This document shows, piece after piece, positions 1 to 10,653 of a stretch of DNA of 64,000 nucleotides (the first letter of the stretch is position 1; the number at the start of each line of letters is the position of its first letter). Under the pieces are notes generated by a model. The model saw nothing but the letters and a program-made list of their open reading frames with translations. It made no database searches and was not told where the DNA came from. Origin of the DNA: Bremia lactucae (Eukaryota > Oomycota > Peronosporomycetes > Peronosporales > Peronosporaceae). The stretch lies in contig NC_090623.1 of NCBI RefSeq assembly GCF_004359215.1, positions 2,008,829 to 2,072,828 on the forward strand. The letters run 5' to 3'. The position numbers and the translations under genes are program-made.

Positions 1-690
1 CCTTTCCGTGTACTGCATCGCAGAGGCAATGCGTACACAATAGAATTGCCACGTAGGATGCGAACGCATCCTACGTTTTACGTTGGTCGGCTCCGCCCGT
101 ACCATCAGTACGCGGCTTCTTCCGAGGACGGATTTGACCAGCCATTTCAAGAATCCCCAAAAGATTCTTGTGATCGCGAATCAGGTTCTCATGTTGAAAT
201 TGAAGTTTCTCATGCCATTTCCGAATATCCTCGAAACTACGATGAGCTGACGACAGCTCATCGCGAACAGCATGATACTTCCGTTCGTACTCCAACATGC
301 AGTACGCACTCTTCGAACGGTCTTCCAGCCGCTCGATATGGTTAGCATGCACCGTCTGCTCCAACGAGCGACGCTTGCCGCGCTCGTGCTTAAGTCCCTA
401 CTCGAAATCATGGAGGAAGTGATCGATTTTGACGATCCTCGACATTAAATCCGACAAACGGTTCGGATCTTATATTCCCTCCTCCACCACAACCTTTGCT
501 AAATTCCCACGGTGCTCAGCGTTTCCTTGTAAAACGTATCCAGAACCACCGTGATGTGAAGGGGCAGCGAACGAGTTATCTTGTCCGCTGGCGTGGTTAT
601 CTACCTTCGCATGACAGCTGGGAGCCTCATTCCAGCTGATTTCTGACGTTGAGGGCCTCGTCCGTCAGTATGACGAGACCCATCCGATGG
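1..690 (+). pseudogene. Ty3/Gypsy integrase C-terminus and chromodomain, broken
   Basis: The first 345 bases encode the tail of a Gypsy integrase, with the motif FYVGRLRPYHQY (about bases 78-114) that follows the integrase core in chromodomain elements. After a frame break, bases 478-690 encode a chromodomain: FLVKRIQNHRD, then YLVRWRGYLPSHDSWEP, and after another frame change VEGLVRQYDETHP. Chromodomains of this kind target integration to chromatin. The element continues off the left edge and its 3' LTR is at 1882. Frameshifts and stops show it is dead. Family assignment is secure; exact ends are not. Confidence 0.8.
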
Positions 691-1762
691 TTCAGAAGGC
701 CCATCCGAATACACGCGCCCCTGGCGCGTGTAAATCGCGTGTAAATCGCTTGCAAAACGTCAATCGCGTCACGCATCTCAATAGAGATGCGAGCCCTTAC
801 CCAAGGCGAAGAAAGGGAATAGACACCCCCTTTTACCCTCTTCGAGTTGTCTACACAACACGGACAAGGATCACCCCATGTGAGGCACGGGAGCCCAGCC
901 TCACGTGACAAGCGATGCAATTTATACTTTGCACCGGTTGGAGTTCTTTTCTTAAATTTAACGCGATTCGCGTTAAAGTTTTGAAGCCAGACTTCGCGTC
1001 CAATGTATTTGACATCGCGAATGAACGCGCTCCAGGTTTGCATAAGCGAGACTTTATCTCGCTTATTATTGCCACTAAACCATCGATGCTTAAGAAAAGC
1101 ATCGAGATAGAAATCATCCTCAGCGCGAAAGCTCTTCGCGCTGGGATCAAGGCCATGTAGCTTTGTCGCAATAAATAAAGGATATTTTTTTTGAGGAGTA
1201 GTTTCTCCAGACAAGCTATTGATAAGCCGTTCTGGAAAAGCCACGGCTTCTTTTCAGGGGTGGGATGAGACATTTTATTGTCTTCACTCCCCTGAGTTAT
1301 ACCCACTGAAGCAGGGGTACCACAAGAACTTTTCTTACGATGGCTTACGCCATCGTCGTCACTTTGCACAGAAACACGTGCAGGTGACCGTATGGGAGAT
1401 CGTACGGGCGATGACGAATCATCCTCATCGTCGGATCCAAACAGACTGTTTACTCGTCTATCAGAATGAGCCCTCTCATTCGAAGGCTCATAGTCAGCCG
1501 CCTGACGTATATCAGGCGACTGTTCCATTCTCCCCGAGTCGGCCACTTCGTCCGACTCGCATTCGTAGTCGACCTCCAAAGAGGGGTCGTATTCACGTGG
1601 TGAATCACCACGTGCACTCGCAACATCAAGTGTTGTGCGAGTGGAAGATACTACGGCAGACGGAACGTCTGCCGCAAGAGATAGCAGTGCGTCATTCGCG
1701 GCTGCACGAACCGCAGCCGAAGGCGCAGCACTATCGTCACCCCGCATGAGTTGATTCTTCAT
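627..1762 (-). pseudogene. Antisense ORF of Gypsy family A (copy 1)
   Basis: Reading against the retroelement, a frame opens at an ATG at 1762 and runs through an Ala-rich then acidic Ser/Asp/Glu-rich segment. After one frame change near 1240 it continues to a basic, aromatic segment with LFIATKLHGLDP, FLKHRWFSG and a C-terminal GDPCPCCVDN (Cys-Pro-Cys-Cys). The combined length is roughly 330-370 residues. Two other diverged copies exist (near 17 kb and 28.2-29.2 kb), each in the same place, between integrase and the 3' LTR. I do not recognise a known domain. The paired cysteines could bind metal, but that is inference. This copy is frameshifted. The stop is uncertain, so the 3' end is approximate. 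Confidence 0.5.
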
Positions 1763-1881
1763 GCGATGGAATTTAAAATAATGGATCTGACCAATCAACA
1801 TCGTATTAAAAATTAAGTGGTCACATAGGGACCACTCCATCCAATGACACTCAGAGTGATTGTGGTTTAAGGGAGGAATGA

Positions 1882-2339
1882 TGTTACGGGGTGTATTGTT
1901 ATATGAAATTAACACTTAAAGGTTGTTAATTAATATATTATCTATAAGGTAGATAATATTTGCAGGATATTACTTTATTTTGTAATATTCAGAATTCTAA
2001 TCCATAAATAGGTAAAGACCATTATAACTATTTATTTCGCAGACTAATCAGCTGTAGGAGAAATCAAAGAGAGAGAGTTACAGATAAGATAGAGATAAGA
2101 ATTCATTTACATGTTAAGTATTAGATTATAATTAAGTCAGCATTTACAAAGGTAGCACAAGAGACACTAAATTATATTTAATACAGTTTTTATTTTACCC
2201 TCTTAAAGCTATTTGCCTTAAGAGAAGTCTTCCTCTGCACGTACTAGTGTACGTGAAATAACGTAAGGCACCACTCGCAACTGAAGCAGTGCGAAGTGGA
2301 CTTGTACTGAAACAGTACAAGTCGTAGTGCCCCGTTACA
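1882..2339 (+). repeat. LTR, family A (3' LTR of the element at the left edge)
   Basis: The LTR begins TGTTACGGG and ends CCCGTTACA, giving short inverted termini. It is preceded directly by a purine-rich run (AAGGGAGGAATGA), a plausible polypurine tract for plus-strand priming. The 458-bp sequence matches other copies at 24.4, 29.3, 30.5, 36.5 and 45.7 kb. It carries the internal AGATAATATT and AAAGAGAGAGA blocks common to this family. Confidence 0.85.
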
Positions 2340-2368
2340 CATAATATTTCTTGAACGCGTAGGCTTAA

Positions 2369-2870
2369 TATAACGGGCTAAAGTTGCCTTAATGTTACAC
2401 AGTCCCCGTTAAGTACACTTGGTGTACTTAAGGGGATGGTCAATTACTAAATTATAGTAATTAGACTTAGCACTCGGGTGTGGTACTATCCCTTGTGTAT
2501 GTGATGCACATGGGTGCATTCACGTAGGAGGGATAACGCCTAGCGTTATACATTATGACGGCTAGCGTCATCCGTTACGCGAGGTATCTAGAAAGATACG
2601 CTCGCAATACAGATTAAGTGTTATCTATAGAGATGACATTTTGAGTGGTACAAATAGGTATTGATATTTAATACGATTAAATATAATCAGTCTCAAAACT
2701 ACTTCCTACTTGATAAGTGCGCACGAGGAGCCCGTGACGACACTTAATCAAAGTACTTAGTGCGTTGGGTGAGGTCTCTAACACGCCCACCACAACTACC
2801 TAACTGCACGCAAGAGAAGCTGGTTAGGACGCTTCCTCGCTGTGCTAGGGTGTGTGTCTAAGTAGAGCGT
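2369..2870 (-). repeat. LTR fragment, family B, reversed
   Basis: This stretch is the reverse complement of most of the LTR at 29613-30141, for example the shared GATGACGCTAG-type block, the GGCTCCTCGTGCGCACTTA block and the ACACCCTAGCACAGCG block. The outer end at 2369 (TATAACGGG on the plus strand) corresponds to the LTR end. At 2870 the LTR stops about 24 bases short of its other end and joins inverted gag sequence, so it is truncated by a rearrangement. Confidence 0.75.
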
Positions 2871-3312
2871 GTTTGTGCCGGGCTTTAAAAGCCTCTAGCA
2901 ACCCAAAGGCATATGGGTCGCGCAACTTAAGGCCAAGTGCCCAAGTGTTGGCCCGACCTGCTAAATTTGGCTGATCAAATGCGACTTGCATTTGCTCGTC
3001 GACGATGTGCCGAGCCCTTATGGTATCGTCCAACTCGACAACCCCTCCACACTTAGAGATGTCAACCTTTTAAGGTTTGGGGACGACGCGTGTGCATCAT
3101 CCCAGGTACAGGGGTCTGTACCTGTTGTAACCTCAACAGTTCTGCCTGTTGAGAGCCTTGCTGATTATGCAAGGCTTCCTCCTCCTTCGACTCGTCAACT
3201 TCAAGTTGTATGAACTTGTCGATGACTGAATGGAGGGCATCTCTGTCCAAACCGGACAGCATGTCCAAGAAGAAATCAGTCCCTACGGTCGAACTCATTC
3301 GTTCGACCGCGT
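2871..3312 (-). pseudogene. Gypsy family A gag fragment, inverted
   Basis: On the minus strand this encodes the N-terminal part of the same gag protein found intact in order at 24.9-25.4 kb: MSSTVG, HNQQGSQQAELLRLQQVQTP, then DDTIRARHIVDEQMQVAF and WALGLKLRDPYAFG. A stop separates the two parts. The rest of this gag continues on the opposite strand from about 3313, so this block has been flipped relative to its own 3' half. Confidence 0.75.
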
Positions 3313-3980
3313 AGGGTTGAGTACAAAGCTCGATCAGAGCTTCTGAAACTCAAGCAAGGCAAGCGTGACGTTCACGTTTATGCCCAGCACATTCGACTCT
3401 TGGCGAGTTGTATCACTAACAACCCAGTTCATGAACACACGTTGATTACGGTGTTCATGCAAGGTCTTACGGATGGTCCCGTAAGGACCCACCTGTTCCG
3501 CTTGGAACTGGATACGCTTGAAGAAGTAATACTCGTTGCGTAACAGGAGGACTTTAGCTTGAGACAGGCTCAAGCTAGCTCGCATCATATCGTCCTCCAA
3601 GACGACACGAACTGGGAGGTCCAGAACATATGGACCTCTCTTATGTCGAAAGCGAGAAACCTCGCTTTTCGAACAACAAGCGATTGCAGAAATGCAATCG
3701 CTGTCAAAAGTTAAGACACTACGCTCATGAGTGTAGTGCTCCACGCCCAGCACCGAAAGGTACTGAACGTAATTTTGGACCGTATGCTAAAAAAGGCAAC
3801 GGTCGCGGAACCGACGTTGTTGCGAAATCGCAACAATGAGGCGGACCGCCAAAAAACGGACAGGGTCAGTAGGGGCGCAACGCCCTACTGATCCAGCAGT
3901 CTCAAGATAATTTGCAAATCTCTTATTATGACGTGCCCGCCCACACTTGGTAGCACTTGTAATCCTTTCCACGACCCGCA
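3313..3980 (+). pseudogene. Gypsy family A gag, C-terminal part
   Basis: The plus strand resumes gag at the point where the inverted fragment ends: ARSELLKLKQGKRDVHVYAQ, HTLITVFMQGLTDGPVRTHL and EEVILVA, with frame changes, then a degenerate CCHC zinc knuckle (KCNRCQKLRHYAHEC, residues near base 3690-3745) where the usual glycine before His is replaced by Arg. The region ends where the next element's gag starts, near 3980. Confidence 0.75.
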
Positions 3981-3989
3981 TCCCTGCGT

Positions 3990-4865
3990 GTGTACGTGAG
4001 GATGAGCCTCAATATTGATTGGGTTCATTTCCTTCACCTCTCCGAACATCATCGGGAGGTGGCATGGCTTATGGCGCAGGGGCTTGGTGAACAAGGCTTG
4101 GCCAGGCTCCTGGGTAGTCTTCCTGAGCAACATGTTGCTCAGTTGGAGCAGGTTGAGGCATTCGTGCTCGGACAGCGGAGGGCCGCGTCCGAGGCACAGG
4201 GCCATGCTGCGGCAAAGCCCGTCACTCAGACTCAGAATGAGCTGAGGCATGAGCAGGCTCGGAGCGAGGCTCTCAACAGGACTTTTGATATGCTCTCTGC
4301 CCGGCCGCATCAGCCGAGGCCCATTCAGATGGACCCGCCGAAGTTCGATGGAACTGCAGCACACACGATTGTCCACTGGCTGTTAGCCGTGGAGCAATGC
4401 GGTGTCGCACAGCTCATCGAGGACGACAGCCGGATGGTGTTGTACGCCATGTCGCATCTGCGCGGCAAGGTCTCAGAGTGGGCTTACTCGGCGCGTATGG
4501 CGGACGGAAAGGCGTTCCCTACATGGGCGATCTTGAAGGAAAAGATTCGCGCCATGTACCAGCCGCCGAATGACGAAGTGTCGCTTCAGGCACGCTTCTC
4601 TGGAGCGCGACAGGCGAAGCCTCTGCAAGAGTATGTGCAAGAGATGCGCTCGCTGTCGGCGTCCATTACCGTTGGTCCAATTCCGGAGCACATTAAGGTG
4701 TTCACGTTTAAGAACGGACCACGGCATGGCTCATCGCGACAGGCCCTTTCAGAAAGGTGCCGTCGACGATGGAAGAGGCAATTCAAATTCCCTTTGGTGA
4801 GGATTATTCCTACAGCAGTGCCGTGGCGACAGCTTGGAATAAGCCGTAGCGACAGCTTGGAATAA
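3990..4865 (+). pseudogene. Gypsy (GC-richer family D) gag polyprotein
   Basis: A 291-residue open frame encodes a retrotransposon gag capsid-type protein. It has an N-terminal helical region, then PKFDGTAAHTIVHWLLAVEQ, LRGKVSEWAY, FPTWAILKEKIRAMYQPPND and LQEYVQEMRSLSASI, which together are the usual order of the Retrotrans_gag domain. The frame is lost around 4730-4860. The base composition is visibly richer in G+C than the surrounding family A remnants, which suggests a different, perhaps younger, element. No LTR was recognised for it. Confidence 0.8.
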
Positions 4866-4896
4866 GCCGTCGGCCGAGAGGTCAGATGCCTCTCCT

Positions 4897-5103
4897 ATGG
4901 AGTTGGGCAATGCAGACGTGGTCTGTTATAAATGTGGCAAGTGCGGCCATATGATGGCTCGCTGCTATGCCAGGGTCCCTGCTGGGGCAAAAACGCCCAG
5001 CAAGAGGACTCCCTACCCAAAGGGCGATGGCAAGAACCAGCGTGCGAGACGCATGAGTTCTGCATCGACCACTGAGGGGTCGGGAAATGCAGGAGCGCAG
5101 TAG
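4897..5103 (+). pseudogene. Gag zinc knuckle of family D
   Basis: This short frame carries a complete CCHC knuckle, CYKCGKCGHMMARC (spacing C-X2-C-X4-H-X4-C), the RNA-binding motif at the end of gag. It is followed by a basic, Lys/Arg-rich tail. It belongs with the gag frame just upstream and is separated from it by frame loss. Confidence 0.8.
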
Positions 5104-5158
5104 GGGCGGGATGCCCTACTGACGCGGACTCTGAAGCTACCCCTAAGTTCAGAGTTGT

Positions 5159-6142
5159 NNNNNNNNNNNNNNNNNNNNNNNNNNNNNNNNNNNNNNNNNN
5201 NNNNNNNNNNNNNNNNNNNNNNNNNNNNNNNNNNNNNNNNNNNNNNNNNNNNNNNNNNNNNNNNNNNNNNNNNNNNNNNNNNNNNNNNNNNNNNNNNNNN
5301 NNNNNNNNNNNNNNNNNNNNNNNNNNNNNNNNNNNNNNNNNNNNNNNNNNNNNNNNNNNNNNNNNNNNNNNNNNNNNNNNNNNNNNNNNNNNNNNNNNNN
5401 NNNNNNNNNNNNNNNNNNNNNNNNNNNNNNNNNNNNNNNNNNNNNNNNNNNNNNNNNNNNNNNNNNNNNNNNNNNNNNNNNNNNNNNNNNNNNNNNNNNN
5501 NNNNNNNNNNNNNNNNNNNNNNNNNNNNNNNNNNNNNNNNNNNNNNNNNNNNNNNNNNNNNNNNNNNNNNNNNNNNNNNNNNNNNNNNNNNNNNNNNNNN
5601 NNNNNNNNNNNNNNNNNNNNNNNNNNNNNNNNNNNNNNNNNNNNNNNNNNNNNNNNNNNNNNNNNNNNNNNNNNNNNNNNNNNNNNNNNNNNNNNNNNNN
5701 NNNNNNNNNNNNNNNNNNNNNNNNNNNNNNNNNNNNNNNNNNNNNNNNNNNNNNNNNNNNNNNNNNNNNNNNNNNNNNNNNNNNNNNNNNNNNNNNNNNN
5801 NNNNNNNNNNNNNNNNNNNNNNNNNNNNNNNNNNNNNNNNNNNNNNNNNNNNNNNNNNNNNNNNNNNNNNNNNNNNNNNNNNNNNNNNNNNNNNNNNNNN
5901 NNNNNNNNNNNNNNNNNNNNNNNNNNNNNNNNNNNNNNNNNNNNNNNNNNNNNNNNNNNNNNNNNNNNNNNNNNNNNNNNNNNNNNNNNNNNNNNNNNNN
6001 NNNNNNNNNNNNNNNNNNNNNNNNNNNNNNNNNNNNNNNNNNNNNNNNNNNNNNNNNNNNNNNNNNNNNNNNNNNNNNNNNNNNNNNNNNNNNNNNNNNN
6101 NNNNNNNNNNNNNNNNNNNNNNNNNNNNNNNNNNNNNNNNNN
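5159..6142. other. Assembly gap (984 N)
   Basis: There is a run of 984 unknown bases inside the family D element. From the flanks it should hold most of the aspartic protease. Confidence 0.99.
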
Positions 6143-7735
6143 ATGGAGAGTCCGTATGACCTCATCCTAGGCATGCCATGGTTGGCAAAGTACCAACCAT
6201 GGATAGACTGGCGTACACGCACAGTTGCGAACTCTACGCAGGACACCGGAAAGGATGTGCTCCTGCGAGAGGCCTATGCAACTGATGTCGTGTCGAACAC
6301 AGTTGAGGGTGCGTTGACGGGATGTCAAACGTCACCAATTCCTACCCAGCTCGTGGAGACTGTGGTATAATAGGACGATGACAAGTAGTCATGCGTACGA
6401 ATGTCCTGCACAGAGCCAAGAGCCTGTGGCAGTAGACGGCGAGCTGACAAAAAGTCATGCGTCGCATAAACCGGCACAGTGCCAAAAGCCTGGTGCGGTT
6501 GGAAGGGCTGCGTTAGCTAGGAGTGCAACGGCACCCGCTTTCCAGGAAAAGGTCATCGTAACTCAAAGGACGCATACTCGACAGATTAGGACGATGAAAG
6601 ACACGTCTAAACGAGTGACCTTTGGATCAGTCTCCAATGAAGAGGACAGGCCTTCGAACGAGGTGATCGAGGCCGTCAAAGACGAAATTGCGGAGGCATC
6701 CTCAGTTGAGGTGCTCCGGCAAGTCTTTAAATCTGCCGAGGAGATAGTAACTCTCCCGGAGATGTCGTGGGATCTGTTCCTTGCCGAATTAAAGGAAGGA
6801 AAGATCCACGAAATAGTCACATTAGTTCCAGAAGAGAACTTGGTGGACTGTTGCTCGTCGTCCACAATGGACGAGAGCGTCCTACAACGGACAAAAGAAA
6901 CATTCGCTGCTCAGGCTGGGATGCCTTGAAAGACAGTCCGTTTTTTGAGGTTCTGTGGAAACATCGCGATGTGTCCCCAGAAGAAGTGCCGAACCGCCTA
7001 CCAGCAGATAGGGGTATGCACAAAATTGGCACCAAGTATTGTGTGACCAGGCAATGGCCGTGGCCGAAAGAAAATGTCGATGATATCGATGAGTTCTTCG
7101 CCAAACGAGGCAAGGCGGGACATGTACGTGAGAGCTAGTAACCTTACTGCAGCCCGACCTTTTGTTTGCTTAAAGCCACAGGTGGATGGCGCGTGGTTCA
7201 TGCTTACAATAAGCTGAACACGGCGACTATGCCGGCCCAAACGCCAATCCCGCGGAAAGATGTTTCGATAAGCTCCATGGAAAAGTCAGCTACCTTTTCC
7301 GCGTTGGATTTAAAAAATGAATACTATCAGGTACTCATGAGAAAGTCCGATGTAGCCGAAACGGCAGTAAGCACCCCAAGCGGAATGCATTGGGAGTGGC
7401 TTGTGATGCCCAAGGTTTAAAAACGCACCGGCGACATTCAACCGGGTGGTGGCTCACGTGATGCGTCAGCACCGTGCCTACGCACCCGATTACTTTAATG
7501 ATGTATTCGTGCATAGTAGGGCTCAGGACGGGCTGAGCCAAATAGGGTTGCACAAGCGTCATTTAGAGGCTGTGTTGCAGACTTTGGAGGACGCCCAATT
7601 GTACGTCGACTTGCAAGTGCGTCGTAGGGGTCACCGAGATACCTTTTCTGGGCTGCATCGTTTTGTCACGTGATGTACGAGAACTAATCAGTAAAGGAAT
7701 GCCAATCCCACGGCATGTAAGGGATTTGCGCTAAT
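6143..7735 (+). pseudogene. Family D pol: protease end and reverse transcriptase
   Basis: The region starts at the protease C-terminus (YDLILGMPWLAKYQPWIDW), passes through an acidic linker (6378-6929), and continues into reverse transcriptase: VPNRLPADRG, GTKYCVTRQWPWP, GGWRVVHAYNKLNTATMPAQ, TPIPRKDV and TAVSTPSGMHWEWLVMP. The active-site block reads YFNDVFVHSR, where related copies have FDDVFVHSR, so the first catalytic aspartate is lost. At least four frame breaks are present. It cannot make a working polymerase. Confidence 0.85.
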
Positions 7736-7740
7736 TCTTA

Positions 7741-8366
7741 GGGCTCGCTAATTACTAGCATCAATATAGCAAGAATTATGCTGAGCAAACTAAACCATTA
7801 TCTGATCTCCTTAAAAAGGACACAAAATGGGTTTGGTTAAAAGAACAAGGAGATGTGTTCACATCAGTGAAGCAATCTCTTGTAGATGCACCGCCTTGGC
7901 ATTGTTAGACGCCGATAAGCCCTTTAGCGTTGTCTGAGATGCAAGTAATTTTGCAGTCGGCAGCGCGCTCATGCAGAAGAATGACGACGGCGTTGACCGT
8001 GTCATCTCTCATCAGTCCCGGCTTTTAAAAGCCGCGGAATTGAATTATCTTGTGCATGACAAAGAGCTACTTTCAATAAAGTATGCTCTTGTCAAGTTTC
8101 GTGTGCACCTATTGGGCACCGAACTATTTGTGGTTTATACGGATCACGCATCACTGCGGACCGCAATAATCCACCGCACCTCTCGCCTAGATTGGCAAGA
8201 TGGCTCACATTCTTCTCTGAATTTAATTTCAAAGCTGTATATAAGCCGGGTAAGTCGAATGTTTTGGCTGACGCTTTATTGCGCAGACCAGACTTCGAGG
8301 TTAGACACCAGGAAAGTGTGTCTATTAGTAAAGCACAATTTCAGTTGTCAACGTTGGCAGCCATGA
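7741..8366 (+). pseudogene. Family D RNase H domain
   Basis: After a degraded thumb region, the plus strand encodes a Gypsy RNase H: KAAELNYLVHDKELLSIKYA, then FVVYTDHASLRTA, and in another frame MARWLTFFSEFNFKAVYKPG followed by SNVLADALLRRPD. These are the usual RNase H blocks and the connection segment. One frameshift splits them near 8195. Confidence 0.85.
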
Positions 8367-8439
8367 AGGCATACCACGTGATGAGCTCATTGGACTCTGA
8401 GATAAAAGAGAGCTACAGTCAGGACGACCATTGTCGCCT

Positions 8440-8815
8440 GCTGTTGGATCACTTCGGTGGACGAAAGGTTTCCCTTCCGTCGCACCCCACGCACCCCATA
8501 TTTTACGCGGGTCGTCTGAAACGGTATGTAGACTTAAATGAGGTCACATATCCCCATCCGTCTAAGGAGACCGATGGTGGCGCTGACTGGGAGTCGAGCG
8601 TCGTTCGGGTGAGGAGGACGGTGAAGGCGAAAAGCTATCGGACCGATTCCCCCCTCCACGAACAGGACTTGGAGAGCGAGGGAGATCGCGCAAATAACGC
8701 AGATCCCTCAGCATTATCCGTCCAAGGAATATCAAGCGAGTCTTCAGGCGTTCATAACCCTGACCGAGCCTTCGCTCGGCCATCAACGAGATCCGAGGTC
8801 AGTCGCGAGACTTGA
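8440..8815 (+). pseudogene. Family D integrase tail after internal deletion
   Basis: Within one frame (8192-8815) the RNase H end passes directly into HPIFYAGRLKRYVDLNEVTY, the C-terminal integrase block. The zinc-binding and catalytic integrase core are missing, so an internal deletion of more than 1 kb is inferred. The tail is acidic and ends at 8815. Confidence 0.75.
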
Positions 8816-8895
8816 CCCTCGACATCCGCAATACGTCGTTCAGCAGCGCTAAACGCCTGTGACTGAACGAACGAAGGTAAGGCAGCCGCGAGTAG

Positions 8896-9703
8896 TTAAG
8901 CGAGATCGCCACTCCTATCGGGCGCCTGCACTGATGAATGCGGGTGGGAATCAACGCTTCCTTGTTGGAAGGTTGCTTGCCCACCGCTCCGTGAGGCAAG
9001 GGTATCAGATCCTCGTCCAATGAAAAGGTTACCCGAAGATTTTCGACTCTTGGGAACCGATCGATACCCTACGTATTGATGTGCCCGGCTTGGTGGCTGC
9101 CTCTGAAAAGGAGCACCAGCTGAGGCCTCTTCGCTAGTCTCAAATGGATTATGAGAAGAAGCGTTGTGAGAACAGACATCGTGAATATAATTGTTCTTGG
9201 AACCTTTAACATAGACGCATTGATAAGCACCACAGGTCTTGAAGCCATTACTGATGAACCTTTGATGAATAGTCTTGTTCCAAGCACTTGACGCTTGCTT
9301 TAATCCATAAATAGCCTTGTTCGGCCGACACACCTGGAATGTCCATGTACACTTGTTTCTGCAAGTTACTGTTCAGGAACGCTGTATCCGCATCCAACTG
9401 CTATTTTATATTTGTACGCTGCGCATATCGAGAGAACAACTCGGATCGAATTTATGTTGGCCACCGGCGAATACGTTTGAAAAGAATCAACTTTATACTT
9501 TTGCTTGAACCCTTTTGCTACCAACCGTTCTTTGTATCGGACCACATGGCCGTTTTCGTCGCATTTCTTAGCAAATACACATCTGCATCCAACCGTTCTA
9601 GTAGATGAATTTCGTGGAACCAACGTCCAGGAGGCATTTGCTCACGTGAACGCAGCGCCGTGTCCATTGCTTCACTCAATTTGCCGGCGTCGTTTCTGGC
9701 CAT
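8896..9703 (-). pseudogene. Copia reverse transcriptase
   Basis: The minus strand encodes RYKERLVAKGFKQKY and TYSPVANINSIRVVLSI (9366-9623), then in another frame NKAIYGLKQASSAWNKTIHQ (8896-9333). These are hallmark Copia RT blocks. The frame then degrades, with the catalytic and C-terminal parts not recognisable, and the RNase H is missing. Confidence 0.85.
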
Positions 9704-9716
9704 TGCCTGCGCGATG

Positions 9717-10640
9717 TCAGTACATCCACTGCATCAATGTTCGCAGCGTGCGCAAGAACAGCTTTAGCGATAAGATCGTTCTCATCAATTCTGGACACTT
9801 TGAAGTTGGAGGTCCATCACTCCTTTCGGACTTGTTTTCTTCTTCTGAATTCATTTCATCTTCAAGTAGAGTTACCGGCTTGCGCTGGCGTCTTCTACGG
9901 CTCGCATGGGCATGGAAAACTACTTGATTTTCCTCATTCCGTCTTGGGGGTCTCTGAAACGGTGCCAACTCGAGAATTGTCGTAATTGGCCACTTGTTCT
10001 TCAATGGCGGTAAATTGCGCCCCTTTTCCTGTTCCAATTCCACAATATCCATGTTTATATCCGGTGCATCATTATCGAAACCTTCCATTGGCTCATATAT
10101 GGCTCCCTATCGGCCTGACGTTCTTCAGACGTGACAGCATCATTTGCGTTTTCTATGACATTGACAGCCGTTCTTTTGCTTGGCACCGGCTCTGACTCGT
10201 AAATGCCACCAACTTCGCGCTCGTCTAACTTTACGGACGTGTCACCTTCATCTTGGGAGCGTCCAGAACAAACATTCGGCACCCCTTGACATTGTCCACG
10301 TAACCGAGAAGCATGCACCTGAAGCTTTTGGACTCCAATAAGTTCATTTTGTCTTGTCGATATGAGCGAAACGTGGGATCTAATCATGCGTAGATGCTCC
10401 AGCGAAGGCTTCGCTTTAATCCCAAACTCTTACGGTGTTATATCCGTAATATGTGCCTTCGTGCAACGGCTAATGAGGTACACTGCTGTATTTACCGCTT
10501 CCGCCCACCAATCTATTCTAACGCCCTTCTATTGCAACATACTCCGAGCCTTATCCATGATGGAACGGCTCATCCATTCTGCTACACCGTTCTGCTGAGG
10601 GCTGCATTAGACGGTACGTTGATGTATATTACCGTTCTTT
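9717..10640 (-). pseudogene. Copia integrase C-terminal half and linker
   Basis: Downstream of the gag fusion the minus strand encodes SPQQNGVAEWMSRSIMDKAR (around 10590-10540), the conserved end of a Copia integrase core, then RIDWWAEAVNTAVYLI, and an acidic linker (9717-10387) rich in Glu and Arg that leads into reverse transcriptase. Several frame breaks are present. Confidence 0.7.
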
Positions 10641-10653
10641 GTAAAAATTTGCG

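Noticed and set aside
1219..1749. A 176-codon plus-strand frame near the left LTR
   Set aside because: It has no domain, and the minus-strand frame in the same place is conserved in another copy, so the antisense reading is preferred.
3990..4865. Considered as a host gene because the frame is long and GC-richer
   Set aside because: The capsid-like domain followed by a CCHC knuckle and pol shows it is retrotransposon gag.
5149..6246. Long open frames of 365 and 334 codons on both strands
   Set aside because: They consist almost wholly of unknown bases in the 984-N gap.
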